From assembly GCA_028015205.1 (NCBI GenBank), contig CM051517.1:45705135-45769134 (forward strand): a stretch of 64,000 nucleotides of DNA, in the 5' to 3' direction. Shown in pieces: positions 34,570-46,900 of this stretch (its first letter is position 1; each line of letters begins with the position of its first letter). This DNA is from Mytilisepta virgata (lineage: Eukaryota; Mollusca; Bivalvia; Mytilida; Mytilidae). A program made the translations under genes and the position numbers. The notes below the pieces were generated by a model, which was not told where the DNA came from, made no database searches, and saw nothing but the letters and a program-made list of their open reading frames with translations.

Positions 34570-37073
34570 TATTTCATTTCTGTGTCTTTGGGTATATTTG
34601 CTGGGCTGTTATTTCAATAAGCCAATTAAACTCTGAATCTTATTTGGTTCCGTCATACCAACCCAAAATAACTTTTGCATTTGACTTATTTATGGTGATG
34701 GAAGTCCTTGTGTATTATATGTGTTGGTGAAGGTCTACTTTTATTGCATCATTGTGTTTTAATATTTGCTGTTCCTCTATGCGAAGTGGAGGTGTGCCTT
34801 GAATGGCAGAACGTCGTCTACAGATTACAGATTCATTGAGAACATATTGGTTAAATATAACAGTTTATCTTTGTGCAGCAATCAAGATCTTTTTATATGG
34901 CTTTTCAGCTGTGATGATTTTGAAATATTGAACAATATTACTATATATATTGACTCCTTAATGTCAGAAAGAGAAAAAATATTGAATAATTTGTAAGGTA
35001 ACTTTATATTATTGTTATAATAAGTAATTGTGTTGTTTACACTACAGAAGAGGTTTGGTATGAGGTACCCCCACTTTCCAATAATTTTTTTATAACAAAT
35101 TTAGTCCTCTTTCTTGTGAGAGTATTCGGTTATAAAATTTGTCTGTGTTAAACTGATGTGAAAAACATTGTCATTGTCTGTCTTTGTATTATTTGTAAAC
35201 TCTGCCCGTAAGGTCACTTTTCTTTTGGAAATAAAAGAATATTTTATAGTATTGGTCCTTTCACTAGGTGTAAAATGTAAATGTAGGATACATATGGATG
35301 TGATACTCTGCTCAAATTTGCCTACATTTTGTCATAGACACATCAATACTAGCCAAGAGTTATGATCCACTCATAGATGTCATATACAGTGTATACTGGT
35401 GTTTGAATTCACACCATTACAACTTTGGTAAATTTCCTGGAAAATTAACATACCATTTTTTTTTCACCTAGAAATCATCTATTTCTTCTGACAATCTGAA
35501 GAGTAGTGGATATAACTGGAATTCAGATTTTGGGTAAATTTCTTTGAAAATGCTAAAGACCTGTTATCACTGATCATGTTTTCTAAATTACCTAAAACTG
35601 AGGTACATGGACCAAAAATATGGTATTTTTTAAACAATGAATAATATCTGGAGTTATGACTTAATGTCAAGAATTCATGTATTAAGTGTTTTCTTCTTTC
35701 GGCATAACTCATGTAAAATCTTACATGGAAGTGCAGACTATTAAAATATCATAATTAATAGTAACAGTTCTAATTTTAGGTTGCATAACATTAACCATAC
35801 CTTTCTTGTATAGAATATCAAACTCAAACAGATTCCTTTAATTTTTCAAACTTTACACTTTTTTATATGAGGATATATATATGCTATTCTGAGATTTCCA
35901 TTTTCCCCATAATGACTTTGTCATTTTGGTCAATACATACGGTATCTTATATGCAACTTGAAACTACATAGTTTTGAATATACATTTTTTTCTTATTTGT
36001 TCATTGATACAATGTCTAGTAAGATAGGAGATCATAACCTGTAAATCAATGGGCAAATAAATCTAACATTAGATAATAATAAGATTGGAATAAGATTTTG
36101 AAATAAACAAAATATCTGAATTAAAAAGAACATCATGAGTATGCATATGCTGTTTTTGATAATGACTTAATGACCTTATGATGTAAACCAACAGAGGTTT
36201 CAATATAATTTATTTTTAAATGTTAAACACTTTTCCATGATGACAATGAATGATCTATCATAATCCGAGGTGCATCCAGTGAGCAGAAAAGTCATTATAT
36301 CTAATATATTGTCATGTCCTAAAAAATACACAATTTTGTCACTTTTCTGTTCTGTCTGTAATAAGCAATTCTTTTAAAGAGGATAAATATGAAACAATGA
36401 CTTGAAGAAAATCATTTATCTTTTTCTGTGCTGTTCATCTTAATATAAATAAATAGTCTGTCTTATCTTCTTTTATTCTACATTTCTGATCCCAACATTG
36501 TCAAAGAAAACATAATCCCAGTTGTACCCCAGTTGTACCTGTAAATATAGTTTTTAAAATACCTGATAGATTTTTTGCATTACAACAATGTTATTTTATA
36601 AAAACTTTTCAAACTGGACACATGCTGAGTGTTAAAACCTGTATACTTTGTTATATGTTATTTCCCTCATCAATATTTACACCTATATCAACTTTCAGTC
36701 TATTAACGTTGAAATAATTAACACACAAAATTTACCTTTGTATTGTCAAGGTAGAAAAAAACATAAACTAATTTTTTTGCCTCTTTACTAGGAACATGAT
36801 AAAGCTCCAAGTACAGTAATGAAAATCAATAACCCACATACACATATAGTGTTCAAATTCCACTTAGAGTTGTTGTCTCACTGTTGTCTCACTGTCATTT
36901 AACCCATATTTATTTTCATTTCTATTTATACTTTTTATAATATTTGACAAGTTACATAATAAAATCAATCAGATTTCAAATGTGTTGTCAACATGTAAAT
37001 ATTTCTATTTCAATGTTTCTTTGACATTACATCTCTGATTTTTAATTCCAACTAACCTATACAATGAAGAATA
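34570..37073. other. Non-coding part of the left duplicate
   Basis: The sequence matches 41350-43993 in the right copy, which is the 3' flank of COPE. It holds no recognised gene. An AATAAA on the minus strand at 36909-36914 lies about 160 bp beyond the duplicated COPE stop codon, so a full 3' UTR and polyadenylation site were probably copied too. Confidence 0.5.
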
Positions 37074-37127
37074 TCATGCTGTCACAGATGATGCATAGTT
37101 TCTAGCTATTCTGTCAAATTCACTTTC
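37074..37127 (-). other. Duplicate of COPE terminal exon 10
   Basis: It has the same 54 bp as 43994-44047: acceptor TTTTTTTTAG, then an open frame [17 protein letters not shown] and TGA. The acceptor, reading frame and stop are intact. It lies 6,920 bp downstream of the original in the direction of transcription. COPE exon 9 could splice to either copy and give the same protein with a different 3' UTR. Alternatively it is silent because transcripts end at the first copy. Confidence 0.9.
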
Positions 37128-37805
37128 CTAAAAAAAAAAAAAGGGATAATAATCATTTTTTTAAACAGTTTTCCAAATTATTCTGAAGATGCAAAGCTCA
37201 TCAACTTTTCTTTTCTTGCTCATCAGTAGTTCAACTAAGATAATCATCTCTGGTATTACCATATATAAATTTACATAACTAAAATACAGATATCTGTGGT
37301 TTTCTTGGTATTATTTTTGTTAAAACACATTAATTTTTGTCTTTTTTTCATATAAAAAGCAGTTGAAAAGTTTTTATACTATGTTTTAATACTGTATGTT
37401 AAATTTTTTCTATATTCATATAAAAATCAGTTGAGTGGAGAAGTTTATATTCTAGATTTCAATACCTGTTAAAATAACATTTGTCTGTGCCTACAAATTT
37501 CTCACCCTTAATTAAATTCAATAATAAAAATTCCAAAAATTAAAAATAACCAATAGATATACTATAATTGAAAAAAAAATAATTTAAAGAAATTAAAACT
37601 TCGAGATGCGTGTATGGTATCAGTTATATTCCACTAATCATAAAACATATAAAGATTATTACTCACTTTAATATATATAATTTAATTATTGTTGGCTTGT
37701 AAAATCAGAAATGATTACATTTTAAATTAGTTTTCGCTTGGATGCTTTGCGGTGATTACAGAATCCGCTGTCGGGAGAAAAAAAATTAAATTTTCATCAA
37801 AGATA

Positions 37806-38050
37806 AACTACAACGTTGAAGGATGGCATCACCGTATTAAGGCCAACATATCACTCTAAGTCCTCATTATTCTACTATACTTCTACCAGTTCAAGTAAAG
37901 ATTGTGTCCGAGGGCAAACTGTGCAGATTCAATAGAAAAACAACACGCTTACTCCAGAACAGAATTCACCAAATATGGGAGAACTACAACAGCGACCAAC
38001 TCAGTGTGAATGAACTTCTGAAGAAATGTGGCGCTATGTACGGGGGACAT
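37806..38050 (+). pseudogene. MULE transposase C-terminal relic (right duplicate)
   Basis: The same region as 30440-30692 with its own lesions: the RINKKPQKR segment is shortened by a deletion near 37840, but ENYNSDQLSVNELLKKCG is preserved with an additional 'IW' before it that the left copy lost. Comparing the two copies shows which lesions arose after duplication. Confidence 0.6.
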
Positions 38051-38477
38051 TAGCTTTTTAATCTCAATTACTGTTTATAGTGCTTTTAAAGTAATTATGG
38101 TGCATTCTTGTTAAAGTTTCCATTGTTAGTTGAATAAATATTACAATAATATATATTACACTCGTTTGTTTTATTCCATAGAAAAACGATGACAGTTGTT
38201 ATGATTGAGCATTTGAAACTCTTTGTCATCTTTATCAGAGTGGGCGAGTTGTCTAACATGAGCGGGCGAGTTGTCCATCTCAACCGATGGGTGAGTTGTA
38301 CCGGAGGGCGACTTGTCTTTGGGCGCCACAATAATATAGCTCGTGTACTTTTGACTCGGCGGAGTCAAAGTTTTCACAGGAGCTACATAATTGTAGTTAA
38401 AGGAGAGGACAGCGTTCACCGTAATCGATAGCTTAGCGATAACGATAGGTCACAGAATCCTTTTCATCATGATAACC

Positions 38478-38583
38478 TAATCCCTTTTAGGATTCTGTGT
38501 CCGGAGCTATTTTTCTGACTTGGCCGCCCACTGGCGGCCATGTCAGAAAAATAGCTCCGGACACAGAATCCCAAAAGGGATTA
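38478..38583. repeat. 106-bp near-perfect foldback, present only in the right duplicate
   Basis: TAATCCCTTTTAGGATTCTG at the left pairs with CAGAATCCCAAAAGGGATTA at the right, continuing through TCCGGAGCTATTTTTCTGAC in both arms. Arms of about 42 bp flank a loop with its own GGCCGCC/GGCGGCC hairpin. The left duplicate at about 32740 lacks it, so it inserted after the duplication. Confidence 0.85.
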
Positions 38584-38968
38584 CAGGATAGCCAAAAAAT
38601 GCCAAGCGAAAAGGTTTATTAAAAGGCAATTGAAGTCGTGATCAGGACTTTGTATTTTGCCTCACTTCAAGAAAACATATATATAAATGTACCATCGACA
38701 ACAATCAAAATAAAATGCATTGTAAGAACATACTAAAATGTAGCAGTCTTACCTACAAGCACATACATTTAGAAGTTTTAAAACCAGTGATGGATATAGG
38801 AAGGAATAGAACCCTTTGATTTTGAGATCAGTAGGTTAAAGATCAAGATCACTAAAAAAGAAATTTCATTCTAATTTCCGGGTGTCTTTGGTTTCACTTT
38901 TGAAGGAATACGGAGGGAAAGAACCTTATTTATTATTTAATTTCGGGTTGATTCGTGGTCCATATTAC

Positions 38969-39752
38969 TACTAGAAATCTACGATTACAAAGTTCGCCTC
39001 GTTCCCCCACTAATTTTGGTGTGTGGGTGTGTAGCTTCCCGAGATACACCCTTACGACAAGTAATGATTGTAGATCGCTTGGTAACCGAGAACTGAACTC
39101 AGATGTAAAACTTAACCTAAGTCAATGAAGGGCAGTAAGTAGGTCAGATATCGAGTGACTTAATGTTGGTCGGAGGTTTAATATGTTACTCCCCGAAATG
39201 CACCCTGACACCAAGTAATATATAGGTCGCTTGGTATGAGAAAACTGAACTCGGACATAAAACTTACCCTAGTAAATGAAGTGTGACAAGTAGGTCAGAG
39301 TGACCTAATTTGGGTTGGAGGCTGTGTGACTCCCCGAGATGCACCATGATACCAAGTAACTTAGTATGATTGTAGGTCCCTTGGTAATGGAGAACTGAAC
39401 TTGGACATAAAACTTAACCTAAGTCAATGAAGCGCGATAAGAAGGTCAGGGTGACCTAATTTTGGTAGGAGGCTGTCTTACTCCCTGAAATGCACCATCA
39501 CACCAAGTAATATGATTGTAGTTCACTTTGTATATCAGAACTGATTTTGACATAAAACTTAAAAGCCAGCTGCTGTGTAATATGGGTCATGTGACCTTCA
39601 TCTTATGTCACATGGTCAGTCTCTTCATCATGCACCTGCACACAAAAACATATGACCCTATGTCAACTAGTAACTGAGAACTGGCTGTGGACGCGGACGT
39701 GGACGCCGGGGTGACTCCAATAGCCCCCCTCAACTTCGTTGAGGCGAACTAA
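38969..39752 (+). mobile_element. Insertion of about 785 bp built of ~145-bp tandem units
   Basis: It is absent from the left duplicate (between 32985 and 32995). The ends carry AGTTCGCCTC near 38990 and its complement GAGGCGAACT near 39742. Between them are about 3.5 units, each with a CCGAGATRCACCCT phrase, CAAGTAAT, a GTAGRTCGCTTGG phrase, GAGAACTGAACT and ACATAAAACTTAACCTA, then a GGACGCGGACGTGGACGCC tail. It is non-coding. A repeated A-C-T on either side may be a short target duplication. Confidence 0.65.
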
Positions 39753-40616
39753 AAATTAAAGGTAAAATTTTCATTTCCAGTTTGCTTTGCACGATTAAAT
39801 TGTAACTTGTGCAGATTATTGAGGTCAATAAGTCAAGATCAAGGATACTAGAACTTAAATTTATTTTATCTGTCTGGTCCGTTTTGGATGGAATATTAGC
39901 AAATGAAATAAGGGAAAGAGAACGCTTAACGATCAAATGTCGGGATCACTAGAAATAATCTGTTTCTGCATGACATTTCGAGTTTATAAAGAGGAAGAAC
40001 TGTTTGATATCAAAGTCGAAGTCTTGGTTAGATACATAGATTTCCTTTTATTAATCATTCCTAGATGACACTTTTTTGCAACGAAACTTATACAGATGGA
40101 AAGAACCCTAGTAATTTTTAGGGTCAGTATTTTTAGTATTGAAAGTAATATTCAGTTTCCTTGACGGATGGGAACAAGATTTAAAAGACTGCTCAGAGCA
40201 AGTGGAAAGACTGAAATAATTTTTAGATCGGTTGGTCCAAGTTTAAGATCACATCCATTAAAAAATTCGGAAATTTATAAATTGACTATTGGAAAGGTTA
40301 ATATGTAGTCTTGTGTAGACGAAAACAATTTCGACCTTCTTGTGCAGTTTTCTGAAAATATCTGGAAACTTCTGAGGGAAATATTTTTAATTACATCCCA
40401 GCTCTTTTTTTCTTCCTTTCTTTGTTCTACAACAATTTGGTGGGAATCAAACTGGATATAAACCTTAGAATATGAAATGTATTTGAGAAAACTTTTAGAC
40501 AGTTAAAACTTCTTTGACACACCACATCCTCGGGCGATAATTATCAGATGGCAAGCTTTGTTTAAATCAAATAAATCACCTTTGGTCAGGTGTGATTTGT
40601 CCTAATTGTCCATTGA

Positions 40617-41354
40617 ATGGCGTCTCGCGGAAAGACAACTGACAACTTTCAATTAAATCTCACAAGTCATAGCTGGTTCATTGAAATTAAGAAAATATGT
40701 GTAAAATATAATATTGTGGAACTGTATAATTACCTAGATAACCCCATGACCAAAATAGAATGGAAAAAATTTGTTAGGTCAAAAATACACTCCTATTGGA
40801 AATCAAAAATTGAAGAAGACTTAGGTGGCTATTCCACCCTGCATCATTTGGATCCTAGCTATTGTATTGGTCATGTTCATCCTTTAGCAAAATCTATTAA
40901 TTATAACCTAAGAGATATTAGAAAAAATCCTATTCGTCTCAAAGTTGTGACAGGAAATTACATCTTACAATCACACAAAGCATTATTTTCAAAGAAACCA
41001 GTCAGTGCAATACGCAAGTTATGTAACAAATCCGAAGAGACGATAACACACTTCATTCTTATTTGTGAAAAACTGGAGTCAGTTAGGAGCACACTTATTA
41101 CTAAAATTTTCACTGAGGAAAGTTTCTTCTTTGCTAAAAGTAACTTGAACAAACCAGTTGACATTCTACAGCTAATAATCAATCCATTTTACTACATAAC
41201 CCTAGAGGAAAATCAAAGTGTTGTGGATAGGGTTAATAACCTCTTGGAGCCTTTGTGTAGACAGTTAATATTTAAACTGCACAATAAACGCTATGCTTTA
41301 TTGGCTGATCTAGATAGAGTGAACTGTAGAAGGCTAAATGTAACCTGCAAATAA
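40617..41354 (+). pseudogene. LINE polyprotein C-terminal relic (right duplicate)
   Basis: A 245-codon frame runs from an internal ATG to TAA. It has the same LINE C-terminal blocks as 33846-34567, here with the intact HFILICEKLESVR segment and the C-terminal CRQLIFKLHNKRYALLADLD. A 7-nt duplication (TGACAAC) near 40640 disconnects it from the upstream CPNC frame, so the ATG is fortuitous. The endonuclease and reverse transcriptase core are absent upstream. It is not a host gene. Confidence 0.7.
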
Positions 41355-41499
41355 TTATTTCATTTCTGTGTCTTTGGGTATATTTGCTGGGCTGTTATTT
41401 CAATAAGCCAATTAAATTCTGAATCTTATTTGGTTCCGTCATACCAACCCAAAATAACTTTTGCATTTGACTTATTTATGGTGATGGAAGTCCTTGTGT

Positions 41500-41649
41500 A
41501 CTAGAAATCTACGATTACAAAGTTCGCCTCGTTCCCCCACTAATTTTGGTGTGTGGGTGTGTAGCTTCCCGAGATACACCCTTACGGCAAGTAATGATTG
41601 TAGATCGCTTGGTAACCGAGAACTGAACTCAGATGTAAAACTTAACCTA
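41500..41649 (+). repeat. 150-bp copy of the start of 38969-39752
   Basis: It is identical to 38970-39119 except for about one base, and replaces 'ttatatg' of the left duplicate (34716). It has only the left end of the source element, so it is not a normal transposition product; a templated insertion or gene conversion is likelier. An apparent 91-codon frame at 41494-41769 is a chance result of this insertion. Confidence 0.8.
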
Positions 41650-43993
41650 TGTGTTGCTGAAGGTCTCCTTTTATTGCATCATTGTGTTTTAATATTTGCT
41701 GTTCCTCTATGCGAAGTGGAGGTGTGCCTTGAATGGCAGAACGTCGTCTACAGATTACAGATTCATTGAGAACATATTGGTTAAATATAACATTTTATCT
41801 TTGTGCAGCAATCAAGATCTTTTTATATGGCTTTTCATCTGTGATGATTTTGAAATATTGAACAATATTACTATATATATTGACTCCTTAATGTCAGAAA
41901 GAGAAAAAATATTGAATAATTTGTAAGGTAACTTTATATTATTGTTATAATTAGTAATTGTGTTGTTTACACTACAGAAGAGGTTTGGTATGAGGTACCC
42001 CCACTTTCCAATAATTTTTTTATAACAAATTTAGTCGTCTTCCTTGTGAGAGTATTTCGGTTATAAAATTTGTCTCTGTTAAACTGATGTGAAAAACATT
42101 GTCATTGTCTGTCTTTGTATTATTTGTAAACTCTGCCCGTAAGGTCACTTTTCTTTTGGAAATAAAAGAATATTTTATAGTATTGGTCCTTTCACTAGGT
42201 GTAAAATGTAAATGTAGGATACATATGGATGTGATACTCTGCTCAAATTTGCCTACATTTTGTCATAGACACATCAATACTAGCCAAGAGTTATGATCCA
42301 CTCATAGATGTCATATACAGTGTATACTGGTGTTTGAATTCACACCATTACAACTTTGGTAAATTTCCTGGAAAATTAACATACCATTTTTTTTCACCTA
42401 GAAATCATCTATTTCTTCTGACAATCTGAAGAGTAGTGGATATAACTGGAATTCAGATTTTGGGTAAATTTCTTTGAAAATGCTAAAGACCTGTTATCAC
42501 TGATCATGTTTTCTAAATTACCTAAAACTGAGGTACATGGACCAAAAATATGGTATTTTTTAAACAATGAATAATATCTGGAGTTATGACTTAATGTCAA
42601 GAATTCATGTATTAAGTGTTTTCTTCTTTCGGCATAACTCATGTAAAATCTTACATGGAAGTGCAGACTATTAAAATATCATAATTAATAGTAACAGTTC
42701 TAATTTTAGGTTGCATAATATTAACCATACCTTTCTTGTATAGAATATCAAACTCAAACAGATTCCTTTAATTTTTCAAACTTTACACTTTTTTATATGA
42801 GGATATATATATGCTATTCCGAGATTTCCATTTTCCCCATAATGACTTTGTCATTTTGGTCAATACATACGGTATCTTATATGCAACTTGAAACTACATA
42901 GTTTTGAATATACATTTTTTTCTTATTTGTTCATTGATACAATGTCTAGTAAGATAGGAGATCATAACCTGTAAATCAATGGGCAAATAAATCTAACATT
43001 AGATAATAATAAGATTGGAATAAGATTTTGAAATAAACAAAATATCTGAATTAAAAAGAACATCATGAGTATGCATATGCTGTTTTTGATAATGACTTAA
43101 TGACCTTATGATGTAAACCAACAGAGGTTTCAATATAATTTATTTTTAAATGTTAAACACTTTTCCATGATGACAATGAATGATCTATCATAATCCGAGG
43201 TGCATCCAGTGAGCAGAAAAGTCATTATATCTAATATATTGTCATGTCCTAAAAAATGCACAATTTTGTCACTTTTCTGTTCTGTCTGTAATAAGCAATT
43301 CTTTTAAAGAGGATAAATATGAAACAATGACTTGAAGAAAATCATTTATCTTTTTCTGTGCTGTTCATCTTAATATAAATAAATAGTCTGTCTTATCTTC
43401 TTTTATTCTACATTTCTGATCCCAACATTGTCAAAGAAAACATAATCCCAGTTGTACCCCAGTTGTACCTGTAAATATAGTTTTTAAAATACCTGATAGA
43501 TTTTTTGCATTACAACAATGTTATTTTATAAAAACTTTTCAAACTGGACACATGCTGAGTGTTAAAACCTGTATACTTTGTTATATGTTATTTCCCTCAT
43601 CAATATTTACACCTATATCAACTTTCAGTCTATTAACGTTGAAATAATTAACACACAAAATTTACCTTTGTATTGTCAAGGTAGAAAAAAACATAAACTA
43701 ATTTTTCCTCTTTACTAGGAACATGATAAAGCTCCAAGTACAGTAATGAAAACCCACATACACATATAGTGTTCAAATTCCACTTAGAGTTGTTGTCTCA
43801 CTGTTGTCTCACTGTCATTTAACCCATATTTATTTTCATTTCTATTTATACTTTTTATAATATTTGACAAGTTACATAATAAAATCAATCAGATTTCAAA
43901 TGTGTTGTCAACATGTAAATATTTCTATTTCAATGTTTCTTTGACATTACATCTCTGATTTTTAATTCCAACTAACCTATACAATGAAGAATA

Positions 43994-46900
43994 TCATGCT
44001 GTCACAGATGATGCATAGTTTCTAGCTATTCTGTCAAATTCACTTTCCTAAAAAAAAAAAAGGGATAATAATCATTTTTTTAAACAGTTTTCCAAATTAT
44101 TCTGAAGATGCAAAGCTCATCAACTTTTCTTTTCTTGCTCATCAGTAGTTCAACTAAGATAATCATCTCTGGTATTACCATATATAAATTTACATAACTA
44201 AAATACAGATATCTGTGGTTTTCTTGGTATTATTTTTGTTTAAACACATTAATTTTTGTCTTTTTTCATATAAAAAGCAGTTGAAAAGTTTTTATACTAT
44301 GTTTTAATACTGTATGTTAAATTTTTTCTATATTCATATAAAAATCAGTTGAGTGGAGAAGTTTATATTCTAGATTTCAATACCTGTTAAAATAACATTT
44401 GTCTGTGCCTACAAATTTCTCACCCTTAATTAAATTCAATAATAAAAATTCCAAAAATTAAAAATAACCAATAGATACAATACATTTGACTATTTTAGAA
44501 TATTTTGAATATTTTAGGAGAAACATACATATTCTATGAATTTTCAATAATCTTGGCCATCATACCTTATGAAGTAAATCCTGTACAAATGGATGACTTC
44601 TGTGTGAATCTTTTAACTGTGAAATATATCTGTTACTTATCTGTAAAAAAATTAAAACATTTAAATAAATATTGCCACAAATTTGTATAGTTGAATAACT
44701 TTTCAGTATCATTTTTTTCTGATATATATGTTTCTTAAATACTTCGAGTACTATCAGAAAATCAAAATCTCAGTCCTGAACTAAGACTTATCATAGATAC
44801 AATCGAACAAATGTGGCGACATAGCTTTTGTCAAAACAGATCACGTGTCTATATTAGTCCTTGATTTCTTACTTATTTTGATTGTTTGGACCTATAACTG
44901 TCACTCACCTCCACAGATTTGCCTGTGTGTTGTGTCAACAAGATCATGTTTACTAATGTTTCTGGATTATTGGAGTCCTGTAAAACAAACAGATTATATG
45001 GTAATTCAGTTACATATCAAACATTGTTACTACTTATTATATATCAACAGAATATTTCATACATAATGTAACCAAAAGTTAGAGTGCAATATTTGTATAC
45101 ATACTAATTCCTTATGTAGAGAGCATTATCTTGATACATGTACATAGACTGCAAAAGCAGGACACATTACAATGAACAGTAATGTATAAAAATAATTTCT
45201 TTAATTTTTATTGTAGAAATACTTATTTCATGCAATTTTTTTTCCTTTTTGAATATATGTAAGGGACGAGATCAAAAGTTCAATGTAGGATAGGAAACTT
45301 ATTTCACATAGTTTTTTCACTGACCCACCCCTCCCCCCCCCCCCCTCTTAACTTAATTTGGGAAAAGTTGATTGACCAATATGGGCATATGCTTTGAGAG
45401 TATACTTTTTGTATCATGGGTCCTGTTTTTCCTCAACAATGTATGTTTGTTCTGTATATTAACTTGGACATTACTTGAATCCGTATTTTTCAATTCGAAA
45501 ATCGATGTCCGATAACAAAACTTGCAGCGATTTTTACCCCCACCCCCAAACTATATGAATTAAGTTTTTTATACATATAAATTTAACAATTATAACACAC
45601 ATGCATGTGTGCATGAATTAAGGAGATACAAATCAAAACAAAGTTAATCTACAGCTCAATACAATATTCTGTTAAAGGCCATCCTCATACAATAATCCTA
45701 ATTTATTCATTAATGTGGTAAGTTATACCTTATCCATAGCCTCTTGTAGTACAGTTTCAGCATCATCATATTTCCCTTGTGCTAAATAACATGCTGCTTG
45801 TCCATTCAATAATAATGGTGTAGAGAAATGTTTGTCTGATAATTCTTGGAAAATGTAATATGCATCTTGTAGTTTGTCTCCACCCTGAAAATATGATAAA
45901 CTTATTCATAGTGTATTCATAATGCTAAAAATATGGAATAATTTTAGATTTCTCAGTTTTGTTACTTTCAAGAAAAGTAAAATCAAGTGCAATCAGATCT
46001 CTTGGATTTATTAAACAAAAAAAAGTTTAATATCTTTAAGAAAATCATTGGTTTGCGAAAAGATTGCGGTTTTTAGAATTAAAATTTCATGATTTCTTAA
46101 TTTTATGGAAACAGTTTTGTAAAATATGCATTTTAATGAATTTGTGCACTTACTAATAATTTAATATACCGTACAAACAAAACAAAAGAAAATTGAAATT
46201 CCACAAAACATAATGAATCCACAGAGTAAAATGATGTAAATCTTTATCATATTTAACATGGACAAAAATCCTTCTATTGAGCTAAACCAGATATATTTAA
46301 ACTTGTTTGATGAAGGCTGTTCACAATGCACATTATTCTGTAATCCATTGATTAGACAATAGGCTGTCTGAGTTACAATTAACAGGATTTTCCTTCATCA
46401 CTGTTTGGAGGTTCCTCACATCATACTTTGCTAAACTAATAATATTGATTTGTTTCCATTCACAAACCTGTTTAAAATTAAAACCTTACTTTCTGGACAC
46501 CTCAGTCCATAAAATGAATTTTTCAGAAATTGAATACCTTAATCAATGTGAATTGTCTATTCACTGAAGTGAAAGATGTAATGAGCAATGTCATAACTGA
46601 AACAATTGAACTTATCTAATTTTGTTCTTCCAGAGAAACCAAAAAAATTCCGCCTTTGGAATTTTCAATGTTAAAGGGAGATAACTCTTCCTATAAGGTG
46701 ATGCATGAAATATGCACAAAGTGCATTAAAAATATTTGAAATAACAGTTCTACAAATTTTAGGATATGTCTGAGTTGATAAACAAAATTATTATTTTTTT
46801 GAAATTTTGAAGCACATTAATTTTTCTATTGGAAATTCCCTATTCAGAATCATGTGTGTGGTGTACAAACATAACCTTTATAAACAACTTTACATTTTTT

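Larger units (their letters stand above)
30156..37555. repeat. Left copy of a recent tandem segmental duplication
   Basis: From ACTATAATTGAAAAAAA at about 30155 to 'aataaccaatagatat' at 37555 the sequence is repeated, near-identical over long stretches, from 37556 to 44476. Homologous positions are offset by about 6,920-6,931 in the right half. The copy carries part of the MULE-like element, a LINE relic, and the last COPE exon with its 3' flank. Compared with the other copy it has a 1,554-bp insertion (30784-32337) and a 92-bp local duplication. Confidence 0.95.
37556..44476. repeat. Right copy of the tandem segmental duplication
   Basis: It is homologous to 30156-37555. Its left border starts inside the MULE-like element (that element's left end is absent here), while its right border continues uninterrupted into COPE intron 9. 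This fits a tandem duplication of the type A-B-C to A-B-B-C. It has its own insertions: a foldback at 38478-38583, a tandem-unit element at 38969-39752, and a 150-bp partial copy of that element at 41500-41649. Confidence 0.95.

Noticed and set aside
35168..35365. Identical small frames conserved at 35168-35365 and 42099-42296, and at 35479-35712 and 42409-42642
   Set aside because: Identity is explained by the recent duplication, not by selection, and the sequence is non-coding flank of COPE.
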